From assembly GCA_026018925.1 (NCBI GenBank), contig JAKSZU010000016.1, forward strand, positions 4,136,940 through 4,200,939: 64,000 nucleotides of DNA, read 5' to 3'. Below, in pieces: positions 44,159 through 55,852 of this stretch. Within the stretch, counting starts at the first letter, position 1. Each line of letters begins with the position of its first letter. Source of the DNA: Tupaia tana. Taxonomy: Eukaryota; Chordata; Mammalia; Scandentia; Tupaiidae. A model generated the notes under the pieces. It was not told where the DNA came from, did no database searches, and worked only from the letters and a program-made list of their open reading frames with translations. The position numbers and the translations under genes were made by a program.

Positions 44159-45099
44159 CTTGGTTCAGTAATACTAGGCCTGCTGGTTTGTGTAGCCAGT
44201 TTCCAGAGAGGGCGAAACTGAGATTAAGGGTAGATTTTGGTGTTGACTGTGTATTCGGGGACGCGAGAATCTGAAAACAGTTCTTCTTACATGTTTTTCT
44301 TCCTACCACGGTGGGAAGTGACAGGACACGCTGCCCAGGCGCAGCTCCCTGAGAGGCTGGCACTTAGACTCATAGTCCCTGGGGTAGGCAGGTTCAGAGG
44401 GTGTTTTTCATGAGGGACTATTGACGAGGTAGGCCTGCAGCAGACACGTGCTCTGGGCCAGCGTTGGGCCAGGGCGCCTGTGAGCTGGTCTGTGATGTCA
44501 CTCTCCATGTGGCCTCTCCAGCTGATGGAGACGCAGCTGAGGATGCCTGAGCGGGGAGCTGGAGAGGATCTCCTGGCTGGCAGGTTTTTTGTTCTCACTC
44601 TTTTCTGTTAGTGAGTGGATTGTAATTACCAGGTTCCTGGTCGACTGGAACCACTGGGTTATGCAGGAAAAGCCATTCTTTTACAGCTGTGTGGGCAGAG
44701 CCCGCAGCTGCTTCCTGGTATGGCATCAGTCCAAGCACAGAGCTGTGGACCCGGGCCACAGGGAGGACTGTTCCTGATGACCCGTCAGTCCCAGCATTTC
44801 CCAGATCAGGTCCTGGGGGTTCAGAACATTTCCTCTCCCATCTTCACTTCCGAGTTATCTGCAATCTTCTCTCCCTTTGGTCTTAGTCCCATAGGCACCA
44901 GTGGATAATAAACAAAGACGACTGGGGAAATGACTCTCAACGGCTCCTGTACTTTGCTGACTTTGCTCGAAAGGCAAAGCAAAAGCTTGGCAGTTGTGGA
45001 TTCTGTGTTAAGTGTGGTTTGTAAACGTTGAATTATTTTTCCTACTTCTTAGTGATCTGGAGAATTAAGAGCTGCCTGCCTTTCTTTCATTCTTTTTAA
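44159..45099. other. No gene seen
   Basis: About 940 bp of unique sequence. Several short frames of 62-103 codons have no domain or splice support. Confidence 0.5.
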
Positions 45100-45362
45100 A
45101 ATCTTAATTCATTTCTTTGTAATTGCCAGGGGGGTCGTACACTCATTGGAGAGACAGAGAGGGAGGACGAAAGCACCCGCAGTGGAGCTTGGCCACACCA
45201 CAGTCCCTTCTCCTCCATTTCCCCACCCTATTGGCATTTTGGGTGTGCACAGCCCCTGCCATGTTTCCGAGCCACCAGGGTGGGACTCAAGCCACGTTTG
45301 GCCACATGGGACCCAGCTCCCTCCTGCAGCACTCGGCCACCACGCCCTGGCGCTGGCCCGGG
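45100..45362 (-). mobile_element. tRNA-SINE, type D
   Basis: ttctttgtaattgccaggggggtc to caccacgccctggcgctggccc. Confidence 0.84.
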
Positions 45363-45922
45363 CCTGACTCCCATGGTAGGCGTGCACGGCCATTTCCCAC
45401 ACAGAGAACCAATTTCTGATCATGGAGCAGCTTCTTCCCCCGAGGATACGTCGCGCTCCCTCAGTCAAGTCCCTCAGACCCGGAGCTGCCTGGCCCTCCT
45501 TTCATTCTGCGGTCACCTCAGTGCTATGCCGAGGCTGTGCACGCGGCTTCTCCTTCGGTCTCCAGGTCCGGAAGAGCGAGTCTCTTCCCCTTAGTCTGCT
45601 TCTCCAGCAAGGCCCTGGCCATCATTTGCTCTTCCTTAAACATCCGAGAATGTACTATTGTCCTTCTTCACATATTTTCATGTTTTATAAAAATAAAAAC
45701 ATGCACTGTTGTGGATTTCGACTGGAGTGTTGCATTCACTATAGTATGTGAAATCGTGAAGCTTTTAGGGTAAGCTTTCCTATCCAAACCATGTATCAAT
45801 CTCTATTTCAGGCTTTTTCAATATTTTTCTATAAAATGATACAATTTTCTATGTATGGGCTTACATGTCTTTTATTAGATTAAGTTCTAGATTCCCTGAA
45901 GTTTATCAAGAAATGCAGCTCC
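45363..45922. other. No gene seen
   Basis: Unique sequence, A/T-rich after 45630. Ends in the SINE target repeat. Confidence 0.5.
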
Positions 45923-46196
45923 TGGGACCAGCAGTTGGCATAATGGCTATGTCGCTGGACTCCCATGTAGATGACCGTGGTTTGAGTCCCAGACCCAGTG
46001 GCTTAAACTCACGCCAGGCACGTGTGCGTGCGTGCCCAAGAGCCCAAGAGGAGAATGGAGGAGAAGGGATTGCGGCGTGGCCATCCCCCCTGGGGGGGCG
46101 ATTTCTTGCTTTCTGTCTCTCTGTCTCTCTGTCTTCCTGGCAAGCGCATGCGCCCTATAGCAAAAACCTCTCCAAAAGAAAAAAAAAGAAAAAGAA
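45923..46196 (+). mobile_element. tRNA-SINE, long form, young
   Basis: tgggaccagcagttggcataatgg to ccctatagcaaaaacctctcc and A-rich tail. Perfect 15-bp target repeat aagaaatgcagctcc at 45908-45922 and 46197-46211. Confidence 0.95.
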
Positions 46197-46211
46197 AAGA
46201 AATGCAGCTCC

Positions 46212-46619
46212 CATCCCACTGCTCGTGAGCAGACGGCGGCTGTCGCTGACGTGCAGGTCTCACAGCACTCGTCCGGCTGTGCTTGCTCTGTTTTATATCT
46301 TGTCCTTTGTTTCTTCATTTCTTCCAGCTTTCCATAAAGACGATCCCATGATCACGAGTCCGCTGCAGTTTTATTTTCTCCCTTTCGTTCCTCTGAATTA
46401 AATTCCTCTTTCTTTAGGGCTGGGACATACTGAATAAACTGGTGCCAACAGTCACCTTTGTCTCCTTCATAGGATTTAAAGAAGCTGTTCTTACTGCTTT
46501 TCAAGAAACAAGTTGAGGAGTAATCATTTTTCTCTATACTCTAGAAGTCTTTATAACATTAGAATGACCACTCTTCAAAGAGGTAGACTTCCTATAAAAT
46601 CAACTAGGCTTAATGTTTC
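46212..46619. other. No gene seen
   Basis: Unique sequence, A/T-rich. Confidence 0.5.
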
Positions 46620-46868
46620 TTTTTTATTTAGCTTTTTGTCTTTGGGGCACACGCACTCACTGTAAAAAGACAGATAGAGAGAGTCAGAGAGAGGGAAGGT
46701 GAGAAATCACCCCCCCCCCCCCCGGGGGGATGGTCACACTGCAAAACCTTCTCCTCCACTCTCCTCTTGGGATTCTAGGCATTCACACACATATGCCCAG
46801 AGTGCTTTCAAGCTGCCAAGTCCGGGACCATGTGGGATTCCAATGCCTTACCCACCATGCCAGCATTT
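46620..46868 (-). mobile_element. tRNA-SINE, long form
   Basis: ttttatttagctttttgtctttggggc, a C-run at 46711-46726, ending cccaccatgccagca. The head is worn. Confidence 0.82.
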
Positions 46869-47004
46869 TGCTGGTAAGACACTTCTATTGATCAATGTAG
46901 ACATAGTGAAGCCTTTGTAGAAGCTGGCTCCGCTGTGTGGCTATTAGATTAAATGTTAACTGATCACTCACTAAAATTTTTTTTGTTTAAAGAATTATTT
47001 GCTT

Positions 47005-47184
47005 TATTTTATTTATTGTTATTATTTTGTTAAGAATTATTTATTTCACATGAGTTTTGCCATAGAAAGACAGAGAGAGTGTGAGAGGGAGAGTTAGAAA
47101 GCAAGCTGCCAGGTCCAGGACTCAAATCACTGTAGCCCATGTGGGAATGCCAGCACCTTAACCACCACACCACCTGCTGGACCT
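47005..47184 (-). mobile_element. tRNA-SINE, short form
   Basis: (tta)n tail, tgccatagaaagacagagag to accacctgctggacc. Confidence 0.85.
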
Positions 47185-47196
47185 TATTGTTATTAT

Positions 47197-47326
47197 TATT
47201 TTTTAATTTAACAGAGAGCAACATGGGGGGATGGTGAGAAAGCAAGCCACGACGTCCAGGATTTGAACTATGGTCAGCCACGTGTGAGTCCAGCACCCTA
47301 CCCACCATGCCACCTGCTGGACTCCC
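47197..47326 (-). mobile_element. tRNA-SINE, short form
   Basis: ttttaatttaacagagagcaac to gccacctgctggac. Third in a row of four same-strand SINEs. Confidence 0.83.
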
Positions 47327-47344
47327 CTCCCCGCCAATTTAAAA

Positions 47345-47388
47345 AAACTTGCTATAGGGTGCATGTGCACTGTCTCATGGAGACAGTG

Positions 47389-47422
<34 letters not shown>

Positions 47423-47588
47423 ACACACACACAGAAAGTGAGAATAGGCCTTTGGGGAAATGGTCAAGCTGCAATCCCTTCTCCTCAATTCTCCTCTTAG
47501 GATTTTGGGTGGACCAGGTCTGGGATTCAAACTATGAAGCTGGCCCTGTGGGATCCAGCACCTTAACCTCCACACCATCTGCTGGCCC
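47345..47588 (-). mobile_element. tRNA-SINE, long form, with CA repeat
   Basis: acttgctatagggtgcatgtg to ccatctgctggccc. A CA microsatellite at 47391-47432 replaces the usual gacagagag tract. Confidence 0.86.
47391..47432. repeat. (CA)n microsatellite
   Basis: About 21 units with one t interruption. Confidence 0.92.
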
Positions 47589-47659
47589 AGCTGACCACTC
47601 TTGGAGAGTGAGTTCTTAATTAAAGAAACTGCCTTTCCTTTAAGAGTACCTTAAACTCT

Positions 47660-47969
47660 GGGACCGGCAGTTGGCATAATGGCTATCACTGGACTCCCAC
47701 ATGGTCGACCATGGTTCGAATCCCTGACCTGGTGGCTTAAACTCACACTGGGCACATGTGCATGTGTGCCCAAGATCCCGAGAGGAGAATGGAAGAGAAG
47801 GGATTGCGGTGTGGCCATCCCCCCCAGGGGGTGATTTCTCACTATCTCTCTCTCTGTCTCTCTGGTGAGGGCATGCGCTCTATAGCTAAAACCTCTCCAA
47901 AAAAAGAAAGAAGAAAGAAAGAAAGAAAGCAAGAAAGAAAAAGAAAGAAAGGAAGAAAGAAAAGAAGAG
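47660..47969 (+). mobile_element. tRNA-SINE, long form, with GAAA tail
   Basis: gggaccggcagttggcataatgg to tctatagctaaaacctctcc, then a (gaaa)n tail. Target repeat aagagtaccttaaactct at 47642-47659 and 47970-47987 (18 bp, perfect). Confidence 0.95.
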
Positions 47970-47987
47970 AAGAGTACCTTAAACTCT

Positions 47988-49099
47988 CTCTCACACGTCA
48001 TCCTTGGTGGCTGAACTGCTTTAGAGAATAAAGTCGTTTAAGGTAAACTAATCTTCGTGTGTGGACTTTTAAACCTACGCTGTGATCCGGGCTGACTTCC
48101 TTCTGACACCACCTCCATGTCTGGTCCGCCTCCCGACTTGCTGCAACACGAACACCTGAGAACGGCTCCCAGGGACGCCGAGAGAGCCCCCTGAGAGAGA
48201 GTAGGGAAGACGGAGTCAGTGGCAAGTCTGAGCAGGTTTCCTGGGTTCAGTCCTCAAGATTCAGTCCCTGAAGAACAGATTGAACTCTTGCTCCCAAAGA
48301 TAAGATCCACTTTTTGGAGGAAATGCCAAAGATGTAAGAAATCAGAATAAAGCCTTCGTTAACCATCCCTCCTCACACAGCTGGTACTGAACGTCCTCCG
48401 TGTGCAAGGCACCCTACAGTCACCAAGGACCTCGAGAATCACTATGGGCAGTCCTGGCCTCCAAGGAACTCCCAGTGTAGACAGGATTAAATAATAATGA
48501 AATGCCCACAGGGAGTAACGGGAGGAGCAGGCGGCGGTCACGTCTGGGGGAACACAACACTCCGAAGAATGACCTGAACCTGGAGACGGTCCACAGAACA
48601 CAACCGGAACTTTGTTTTCAGGGTTGAATAATCAACTTTGAATTCTACCACGAGGTCTGAGAGAACTACCCAAAGCCCCATCCCTTTGCCAAAGCCACAA
48701 AAAAGTTAGACAACATGAGAAGGAGAAAGAAGTCTTTCTGAAAGCGCCAAGGAGCTTCAAAGGTAGTTAGAGTTACCGGGAAAGGGTCTGGAGTGATTTG
48801 GGAAGGCGGGAAGTCTGGCCTTGGGGCGGCTATTGTGTGGGGACCTTTGCTGATGTGGAAGAGGCAGGGGGTGGCCGGGTACACCCAGAAGCCCCAGGGC
48901 TGCGAGGACACACACTGAATGCCGGGTGAGGCCGAGAGCAGCCCCCGTGTACAGCCCTCCAACGGCTGTGCCAGGAGTGAAGAAAACCCCGGGGTAGCCA
49001 GGACATCCGTGCAGCCTGCTTTCACGGCATCCCGGTGGCCCTGAAATCTCACTCGAGGTCTTTCTGGATTGTGAGTGTGTCTGAGACGGGCAGAGACTT
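47988..49099. other. No gene seen; includes an L2-like fragment
   Basis: Over 1.1 kb without a SINE. Bases 48360-48500 (ctggtactgaacgtcctccgtg, ggcaccctacag, aaggaactcccagtgtagac) resemble the 3' part of LINE L2. The remainder is unique. Confidence 0.5.
48360..48500 (+). mobile_element. LINE L2 fragment
   Basis: The order of caaggcaccctacagtc, ggcagtcctggcctccaagg and aactcccagtgtagacagg mirrors the common L2 3' end. Diverged. Confidence 0.5.
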
Positions 49100-49113
49100 A
49101 AGAACATCACCTT

Positions 49114-49372
49114 TGGGGACTGGCAGTTAGCGTAATGGCTATGTCGCTGGACTCCCATGTAGTTGACTGCGGTTCAAGTCCCGGACCTGGTGGCTTAAAC
49201 TCATGCTGGGCGCATGTACGTGCGTGCCCAAGATCCTGAGAGGAGAATGGAGGAGAAGGGATTGCGGCGTGGCCATCCCCCTGGGGGTGGTTTCTCGCTT
49301 TCTGTCTTTCTGTCTCTCTGTCTCTCTGGCAAGCGCACGTGCCCTATAACAAAGACCTATTAAAAAAAAAAA
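49114..49372 (+). mobile_element. tRNA-SINE, long form
   Basis: ggggactggcagttagcgtaatgg to ccctataacaaagacctatt. Target repeat aagaacatcac at 49100 and 49373. Confidence 0.94.
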
Positions 49373-49656
49373 AAGAACATCACTTTCGAAGAAAAGGGGT
49401 CGACCACAACTTATTCCTATAAATAATTGCAACTGCAATGATCACCACAGTCAAATACAACCTACTTCATGAGGGTGAGGCCAGTTAAATGAGAATTAGC
49501 ACAGACCGTAGACGCTAGGACACCCGCAGAGACACGCAGGATGGGATACTGAGCAGACGTGGGCTGCGGAAGAGCCATGCCTGCTCTGCTCCTGAGGTGG
49601 AAGTGGGAGGCAGACACTTCCGCAGGGAGCTGGGACTGTAGAACGCGACCTTGAGC

Positions 49657-49918
49657 GGCCAGCAGATGGTGTAGTGGTCATGTCAACAGCTCCCCCAGGG
49701 CCGACCACGGTTCCAGTCCCAGACCTAGTGGTTTAAAAATCACGCCTGGTGCGTGCACATGTATGCCCAAGAGCCAGGGAGAAGAAGGGATTGTGGCATG
49801 GCCATCCTCCCTGGGGGATGATTTCTCACTTTCCCTCTCATTGTCTCTGTCTCTGGTGAGTGCATGTACCCTAAGGCAAAAACCTAAAAACAAAACAAAA
49901 CAAAACAAAAAAAAAAAC
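49657..49918 (+). mobile_element. tRNA-SINE, long form
   Basis: gcggccagcagatggtgtagtgg to accctaaggcaaaaacctaa and an (aaaac)n tail. Confidence 0.88.
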
Positions 49919-50029
49919 AGTGGCATTATACTGGATATGTTCAAAACTAAATTGTATCCATCTGGATCCAAACAGGAGAGAGAACTACACAGTAATTTAA
50001 CACAGAAAGGTTTAATATAAAGAATTCTG

Positions 50030-50285
50030 GGGGCCGGCAGGTGGCATGGTGGTTGAGGCTCTAGACTCCCTTGTAGTCGACCACCGTTTGAGTCTCAGAT
50101 CCGGTGGTCTGAAACTCACGCTGGGTTCATGTGCGTGCATACCCAAAGTCCCAAGAAGAGAATGAAGGAGGAGGGATTATGGCATGGCCATCTCCCCTGG
50201 GGGGCGATTTCTCACTTTCTGTCTCTGTCTCTGTCTCTCTGGTGAGTGCACAGGCCCTACAAGCAAAAAAAAAATCTCTCTGTCA
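50030..50285 (+). mobile_element. tRNA-SINE, long form
   Basis: gggggccggcaggtggcatgg to gccctacaagcaaaaaaaaaatctctc. Confidence 0.9.
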
Positions 50286-50296
50286 AAAAAATATTC

Positions 50297-50440
50297 TGAC
50301 CAGCAGATGGCATAATAGTTAAGGCATTGGGTCTCACATGGCTGAGTCCATGGTTCAAATCTCAGCCTTGGCACCTTGAAAAACACACTAGGTGTATGTG
50401 TGTGCGTGCCTCCAAAATACTTAAATAAAATAACAAAGTC
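50297..50440 (+). mobile_element. tRNA-SINE, 3' truncated
   Basis: tgaccagcagatggcataatagtt to ctccaaaatacttaaataaaat. The tail half is lost. Confidence 0.8.
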
Positions 50441-50494
50441 TTTTTCTTTCTTTCTTTCTCCCTTTTTTTTCTTTCTTCTTTTCTTTTTTGTTTG

Positions 50495-50566
50495 TTTGTT
50501 TGCTCTAGGACACATGAGCTTGCCAGAGACAGAGAGAGAGAGGGAAAGTGAGAGAGAACTAGAGAT
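50495..50566 (-). mobile_element. tRNA-SINE tail fragment
   Basis: ttgctctaggacacatgagcttgcc, then gagagagagggaaagtgagag. Confidence 0.65.
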
Positions 50567-50617
50567 CACAAGGACAAATCAGAAGAATCAACCTAAAATA
50601 ATAATACCCAGCCTCTT

Positions 50618-50810
50618 TGATGAAGCTGGTGGCTTACCAGACTGTGGAGCTGCAAGCCATGTGCTGACCATGGTTTGAGTCCCCTGGTGTGCCTGAAAAA
50701 TACGCTGGGCCACGGTGCCAGTGCACGGGCTCCTGGAGGCTGGCGGGCCACGGGGAGCACGGCCTCCCGGAGAGCGCCTCCCCCTCTCTCCACGCACGTG
50801 CTTGATCGTG
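50618..50810 (+). mobile_element. Old tRNA-SINE, diverged
   Basis: gatgaagctggtggcttaccagac, ccatggtttgagtcccctgg and aaaaatacgctgggc keep the head and B-box layout. Confidence 0.55.
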
Positions 50811-50969
50811 AGCTCTACAGAGAGTGACTGTAGGGCAAACTGACTTCTGGGACTGAGCAGGGACGTGTAGTCTGGACTAGGCATGCTATGATGGATTATA
50901 GGTACAACAAGGAGATTAGGGCAAGGGGAAGCTTTTTTAAACAAACAAACAAACATTTATTTATCTATA

Positions 50970-51065
50970 TATTTGTTGCAATTTTCAAGCTGCCGAGTCT
51001 GAGAATCTAACTACCACCAGTCATGCGGGAATCCAGCATCTTAATCACCATGCCACCTGCTGGCT
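50970..51065 (-). mobile_element. tRNA-SINE, short form, truncated
   Basis: tttcaagctgccgagtctgag to gccacctgctggc. Confidence 0.75.
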
Positions 51066-52186
51066 TGAGGCAAAGCTTTTAAAGGCAAAAGAGAGACGTC
51101 GGTGCAAGCTGTTCTGGATCGAAGCTGACTAGTCACAGCAGCCCACTTCAGGAGCTGCCAGTCACCCACTGTCACACAGATGGTCTCTGGGTGACGCGTT
51201 CACAGGAGCAGCCGACGTGGAATGTCTCGTGCCATCTGCGCTTACTGCGGGCACGCGGGCACAAGGACCTCAGAGAACTGCCACAGCTCATCCTGACCTA
51301 CATGCGCTGATCCTCTTCCCACGCCCTCTTGGCTCTGCTCCGGTTCGGGTCTCCATAAGTGACTCCATCCTGCACTGGCAGCTTTCACAGAATGACGGAC
51401 TACCCAAAGGAGAGGGAGGAAACCCTTCCAGGAGAGGTGGAGGGTCTGCACCGCCCGACGTGGCAGCCACCAGCCCTGTGACTGCACAGTGAAGTGACCT
51501 CGGAAGATGTAGTTCCCCATCTCGTTAGCCCCATTTCCCGCTCAGTAGCCCGACATGGAACTAGGCCGTTTCCGTCACTGAAGCGGGTTCTATTAGTGCT
51601 GGTCCGAACCGTCTTTCATCTGGAGTTGCATAAATAAAACAGAAAATGGAGTGGGAAAAACATGTGCGGTGTTGTCACTGAACAACTTCTAAAAGTAACA
51701 AAGACCTCATGCTTCCCAGGAGAGGAAAAGCTCCCAGCTAGAGGGAGCAGACGGCGGGGCAGAGTTCACAAACATGGCACAGAGGGATGAGACATGGGCA
51801 CGGCGGACAAGCTTGTCCGCTCCCTGCAGGCGCGTTCCTAGAGCAGGAGCGACAGCCTGGGTGGCACACAGACCAGGAGCTGCCGGGGAGAAAGGCGGGG
51901 GGGGACGATTCACGTGTTGGGGGACAGCTGCCCGTGTACACATTCACCAAAACACAGAACTGCCACCCCGAAGCTGGGCACTCTACTCACATAAACTACA
52001 CTTCAGCCAAAAATAAACCTATACTGCGAAACAAAATTCTACAGATGAGTTTCTAAATTAATAAATCATTGAATATAAAGCATTTAGCCTCAAATCATTG
52101 AAAAATAAATTTAAAAAGGATACCACTTACTAAAGATATAGAAAGTATAAACTACCTAAAAATAGCCTTACGTAAGATGAGTAATA
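51066..52186. other. No gene seen
   Basis: About 1.1 kb unique sequence, GC-rich to 51950 and then A/T-rich. Open frames overlap on both strands and have no domain. Confidence 0.5.
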
Positions 52187-52250
52187 GGCCCCCAGGTGGT
52201 GCGAGGGTTAAGGTGCTGGGCAGAGGGCATGACCGCGGTCCCTTCCAAAG
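52187..52250 (+). mobile_element. tRNA-SINE head fragment
   Basis: aggcccccaggtggtgcgagggttaaggtgctgg resembles the SINE head. The rest is not recognisable. Confidence 0.45.
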
Positions 52251-52475
52251 CCTCTGTCAGGCCTCCAGGGCAGAGCCCGCCACCCTCTGGCCTCCTGGCC
52301 TTGAACTTGTCTGCTGGAACCTCTTTTCTCCACTCAGGGGTAAGCTGGGGGAACAGGGGCATGCTTTCTCTCTGGGGCCCCCACTCAGGCCAGGGATGCC
52401 CTCAGGACACCTGCTCACTGCTGTTTTCCTCCTCACCACACCTCTGCCTGGCTATTTTTTTTAACAGAGAATTTT
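52251..52475. other. No gene seen
   Basis: Unique GC-rich DNA. Confidence 0.45.
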
Positions 52476-52476
52476 A

Positions 52477-52729
52477 GGACCAGCAGTTGGCGTAATGGCT
52501 ATGTCACTGAATCCCATGTAGTCGACCGCGATTCGAGTCCCGGACCCGGTGGCTTAAACTCACACCAGGCACATGTGCGTGCGTGCCCAAGATCCCGAGA
52601 GGAGAATGGAGAAGAAGAGATTGAGGCATGGCCATCACCCCTGGGGGGTGATTTCTAGCTTTCTGTCTCTCTGTCTCTCTCTGTCTCTCTGGCAAGCACA
52701 TGTGCCTTATAGCGAAAAACTCTAAAAAC
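52477..52729 (+). mobile_element. tRNA-SINE, long form
   Basis: aggaccagcagttggcgtaatgg to tgccttatagcgaaaaactc. Target repeat gagaatttt at about 52468 and 52740. Confidence 0.92.
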
Positions 52730-52741
52730 AAAAAGAGAGCG

Positions 52742-52974
52742 AGAATTTTCCTATAGAGCACAAGCACTCACCAAGAAACAGAGAAACAGAAAGCAAGAAA
52801 TCATCCCAGGGGGAGGGCCATGCCACAGTCTCTTCTCCTCCATTCCCCTCTTGGGATTTTGGGCACATATACACACGCGCCTGGTGTGAGTTTCAAGACT
52901 CCAGGTTCAGGACTTGAACCTCGATCGGCCATGTGGGAGTCCGGCAACGTAACTATCATACCATCTGCTGGTCC
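52742..52974 (-). mobile_element. tRNA-SINE, long form
   Basis: aattttcctatagagcacaagc to ccatctgctggtccc. Tail to tail with the previous copy, making a near-palindrome. Confidence 0.9.
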
Positions 52975-53180
52975 CGCCTCTGCCCAGTTCTGAAGAACAC
53001 TGCTCATCTAGAACAAGCTGCTCCCAGCTAAGTCCCAGGAGCCCAGCGTGGATACAGCTGGCCTGAGGGCCCTGCAGGGCCATGCCTTGGGAGAGTGAGC
53101 AGCAGGGGGCAGGAAGGGGAGACGGCACCATGGGGAGAGGGTGACCTCAGAGCAGGTGTAAAAGCCTCCAGACTTTTAGC
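52975..53180. other. No gene seen
   Basis: Unique sequence. Confidence 0.45.
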
Positions 53181-53184
53181 TCAG

Positions 53185-53260
53185 CAGTTCCCTGGCACCA
53201 GGGGCCTGTCTGATGGAAGACAGTTTTTCCCCAGATGGAGCATGCGGGGTTTTCTCGCTG
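53185..53260 (-). mobile_element. MER1/Charlie terminal fragment
   Basis: gcagttccctggcaccagggg, then gatggaagacagtttttcccc, matches the same hAT terminus as 38905-38945. Confidence 0.6.
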
Positions 53261-53413
53261 ATTTGACTCATTAATCTACCCGAGCCCTTGGGCCTGCCTG
53301 ACTCCTCGTCACTTCACAACCTTCCTGGCCCCACTCCATGGAGGGGTCGTTTCAATTTGACAGTCTTTGAGCTTCCTAGGGAGGCTCTCTGCCCACACAC
53401 AGCCTTTAACTGG

Positions 53414-53597
53414 AGCGGGCCCGTAGTCTAGTGGCTAAGGGAGCCAGGTCCCACATGGACGATTATAGGCTTTGAATCCTGGCTTGCATGTGTGCCCCAT
53501 GGAGAAATGGAGAAGGGATTGTGACATGACTATGCCCCTCTGGGGGTGGTTCTTTCTTCTTTTCTCTATCTGGAGAGCACATGTGCCCTCTAGTAAT
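53414..53597 (+). mobile_element. tRNA-SINE, type D
   Basis: gagcgggcccgtagtctagtgg to catgtgccctctagtaa. The next SINE inserted into its tail. Confidence 0.82.
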
Positions 53598-53819
53598 TTT
53601 TTTTTAAGAGAGATTTTTGCTACAGGGACAGAAAGCAAGAAATCACCCTCTGGGGGGGACGGCCACACCGCAGTCTCTTCTCCAGTCTCCTCTTGGGATT
53701 TTGGGCATGTATGCACATGCACCCGGCATGAGTTTTAAGCCGCTGGCTCTTGGACTCAAATCGCAGTCAACTAAGTGGGAGTCCAGCGAGCGATGTAACC
53801 ATTACACCATCTGCTGGTC
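53598..53819 (-). mobile_element. tRNA-SINE, long form, inside type D tail
   Basis: tttttttaagagagatttttgctac to accatctgctggtcc. Target repeat tgccctctagtaa at about 53585 and 53821. Confidence 0.92.
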
Positions 53820-53833
53820 CTGCCCTCTAGTAA

Positions 53834-54954
53834 GTAGGAGAAAAGCAGGCCTTTAACTTTGTGGTGAAGATAAGAGAACATTCCACAGAAGTACCATGCA
53901 GGGTGGCAGTGTTTCTGCAGGTGGAGAAGCAGAGTGCTACTGGACCCAGAGAGGGAGAGAGTTCTAAGTGAGCTGAGGTGGGGGAGGAGGGCAGGCTGGG
54001 CCCCGCTTTGTAGAAGGTGGCACTGACCCAGGCGTGAAGGGCGGGAAGGCTTCAGGAAGCCCAGGTGGGTGGAGGGCATGAGACGGAGGGAGGGTGTGGG
54101 CGTCACCAGAGTTCCAGGATGGCTTAAGTCCAGGCTGACAGAGAGAAATAGTAAGATCACAAAGAAAGGCAGAAGCAATGTCGCTGAGGGTCTTCCTGCC
54201 AAGCCCAGAAGCTTAACCTCTGCAGATAAAGGGGAAGAATTTAGAATCAAGAAATGCCAAGTCTCCACTTGGGAGCCTTTCTTACCATGCGTCAGTCACA
54301 AGTCTACAACACGCATGGCCCCTTAGGGACCCACCCGAGTCTCTCCATCTCTTGGGTCACCCTCAGCCTTGGACCACGCCCCACTGGGGGTGCTTCTCAT
54401 CTCTCTCTTTCTGTCTCTCTCCGTATGCTGCCTTTATGAATCCCTTACCTGCATTCCTGCAGCGGCCCCCTCACTAGTCTCCCAATCCCCAGACTCCCGT
54501 CCACCATAGCCAGTCCGTGGTCTTTGTGAAAGTCCAGTCCAGGTGTGTCACCTTCCGGTTTGGAAACTTTCAAGAGCTTCATGGCACCCTCAGCAGCAAG
54601 CCAGACTTTCTGCCTCTCACACACCTGTCCCGTCCCGTCTCTTCCCACTGCCATACTCAACCATCTCTGCCTCGGCAGTCCTTTGTAGGCACACCTCCCC
54701 GCCCCTGGCTCAGCCCTGCAGGCCGGTCAGGTCCCTCTGAGGCGGCCCTCTCCCAGGGGTGGTCTGTCAGGTCCCTCTGAGGCAGCCCTCTCCCAGGGGT
54801 GGTCTCTGACTCCCACCTTCCCTCTGGATTCCCCGGTTCCTGCTGTTTAGCATGGGGCAAATGGTATTGAAATCACCTGGTCTTTTATTTTCCCTGCTCT
54901 CTTTTTATTTTAACATCTCAGTTCCCACAGAGCAGGTGCTCAGGGCTCAAAGAA
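53834..54954. other. No gene seen; probable ancient repeats
   Basis: More than 1.1 kb without young repeats. Bases 54480-54660 (gtccgtggtctttgtgaaag, tttggaaactttcaagagcttc) resemble an old L2-like fragment. A 165-codon minus frame at 53771-54268 shows no domain. Confidence 0.45.
54726..54807. repeat. 41-bp tandem duplication
   Basis: Two near-identical units starting gtcaggtccctctgaggc and ending cccaggggtggtct lie head to tail. Confidence 0.88.
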
Positions 54955-55205
54955 AGGTCTTCAAAGGATGACCATGGGCACCCGGAGGCGGAGCTGTGGG
55001 GAAACGCAGTGTTCTGGGGGGCTGCCACGTGGAAGGTTCCATGTTCACATCCAGAAACCTGCCTGAGTGCACTGGCACACCCCCACACGTGACTGGGGCC
55101 GGCTGAAGCGGGGGTGCGTCTCAGAGTGAAGACCCCATTGGGAATCTTTCTCTGTCTCACTCTATTTCTCTTGCTCATGCAAGAAATAAATGAAACAGAT
55201 TTTTC
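54955..55205 (+). mobile_element. Type E SINE, + orientation
   Basis: ggcggagctgtggggaaacgcag head, gctgccacgtggaaggttcc, then tctgtctcactctatttctc and gcaagaaataaatg tail. Confidence 0.65.
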
Positions 55206-55216
55206 ATTAAAAAAAG

Positions 55217-55395
55217 AAGGGACTAAGCAGGTGGCAAGGTGGTTAAGGCACTGAACACTCCCACATGGCTGACCAGGGTTCAAGTCCTGGACCTGGTGGC
55301 TTGCTTTCTCACTTTCCCTTTCTCTCTTTCTCTGTCTCTCTTTAGTCAAATTAAAATAAATGGATGAGTAAATAAAATAAATAAATCATTCTTTT
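55217..55395 (+). mobile_element. tRNA-SINE, short form
   Basis: agggactaagcaggtggcaaggtgg to tctttagtcaaattaaaataaat and an (aaat)n tail. Confidence 0.87.
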
Positions 55396-55578
55396 TTCAA
55401 AACACGATGGATAAATATTTACTTCCTGACTCAGATGACTACCGGCCCGTACTGGCCCCTACCCTCTGAACACGTTGTTTGCTCCTTTTTCTTCTTTTCT
55501 TCTTTCCAGCTCTAAAAACAGAAAAGCAGAAACACGTACATGTATCGCATCTGGAAGGTCCTGTAAGAAATGGAGACC

Positions 55579-55852
55579 GGGAACCAGCAGTTAGCGTAAT
55601 GGCTATGTCACTGGACTCCCACGTAGTCGACCGCGGTTCGCATCCCGGACTTGGTAGCTTAAAACTCACACCAGGCGCGTGTGCGTGCGTGTCCAAGATC
55701 CCAAGAGGGGAATGGAGGAGAAGGGATTGCGGCATGACCATCCCTTCTGGGGGGTGATTTCTCGCTTTCTGTCTCTATGTCTCTCTCTGTCTGTCTGGCG
55801 AGCGCACGCGCCCTATAGCGAAAACCTCTCCAAAAAAAAAAAAAAAAAAAGA
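55579..55852 (+). mobile_element. tRNA-SINE, long form, young
   Basis: gggaaccagcagttagcgtaatgg to ccctatagcgaaaacctctcc and A18. Target repeat aagaaatggagacc at 55565-55578 and aagaaacggagacc at 55853-55866. Confidence 0.95.

Noticed and set aside
45865..46401. 178-codon plus-strand frame
   Set aside because: Most of it is the long-form SINE at 45923-46196 (translated as SLDSHV..CPRSREENGGEG-like). Similar peptides recur all over the window for the same reason.
53771..54268. 165-codon minus-strand frame
   Set aside because: It overlaps a SINE at one end and old repeat-like DNA; no domain.
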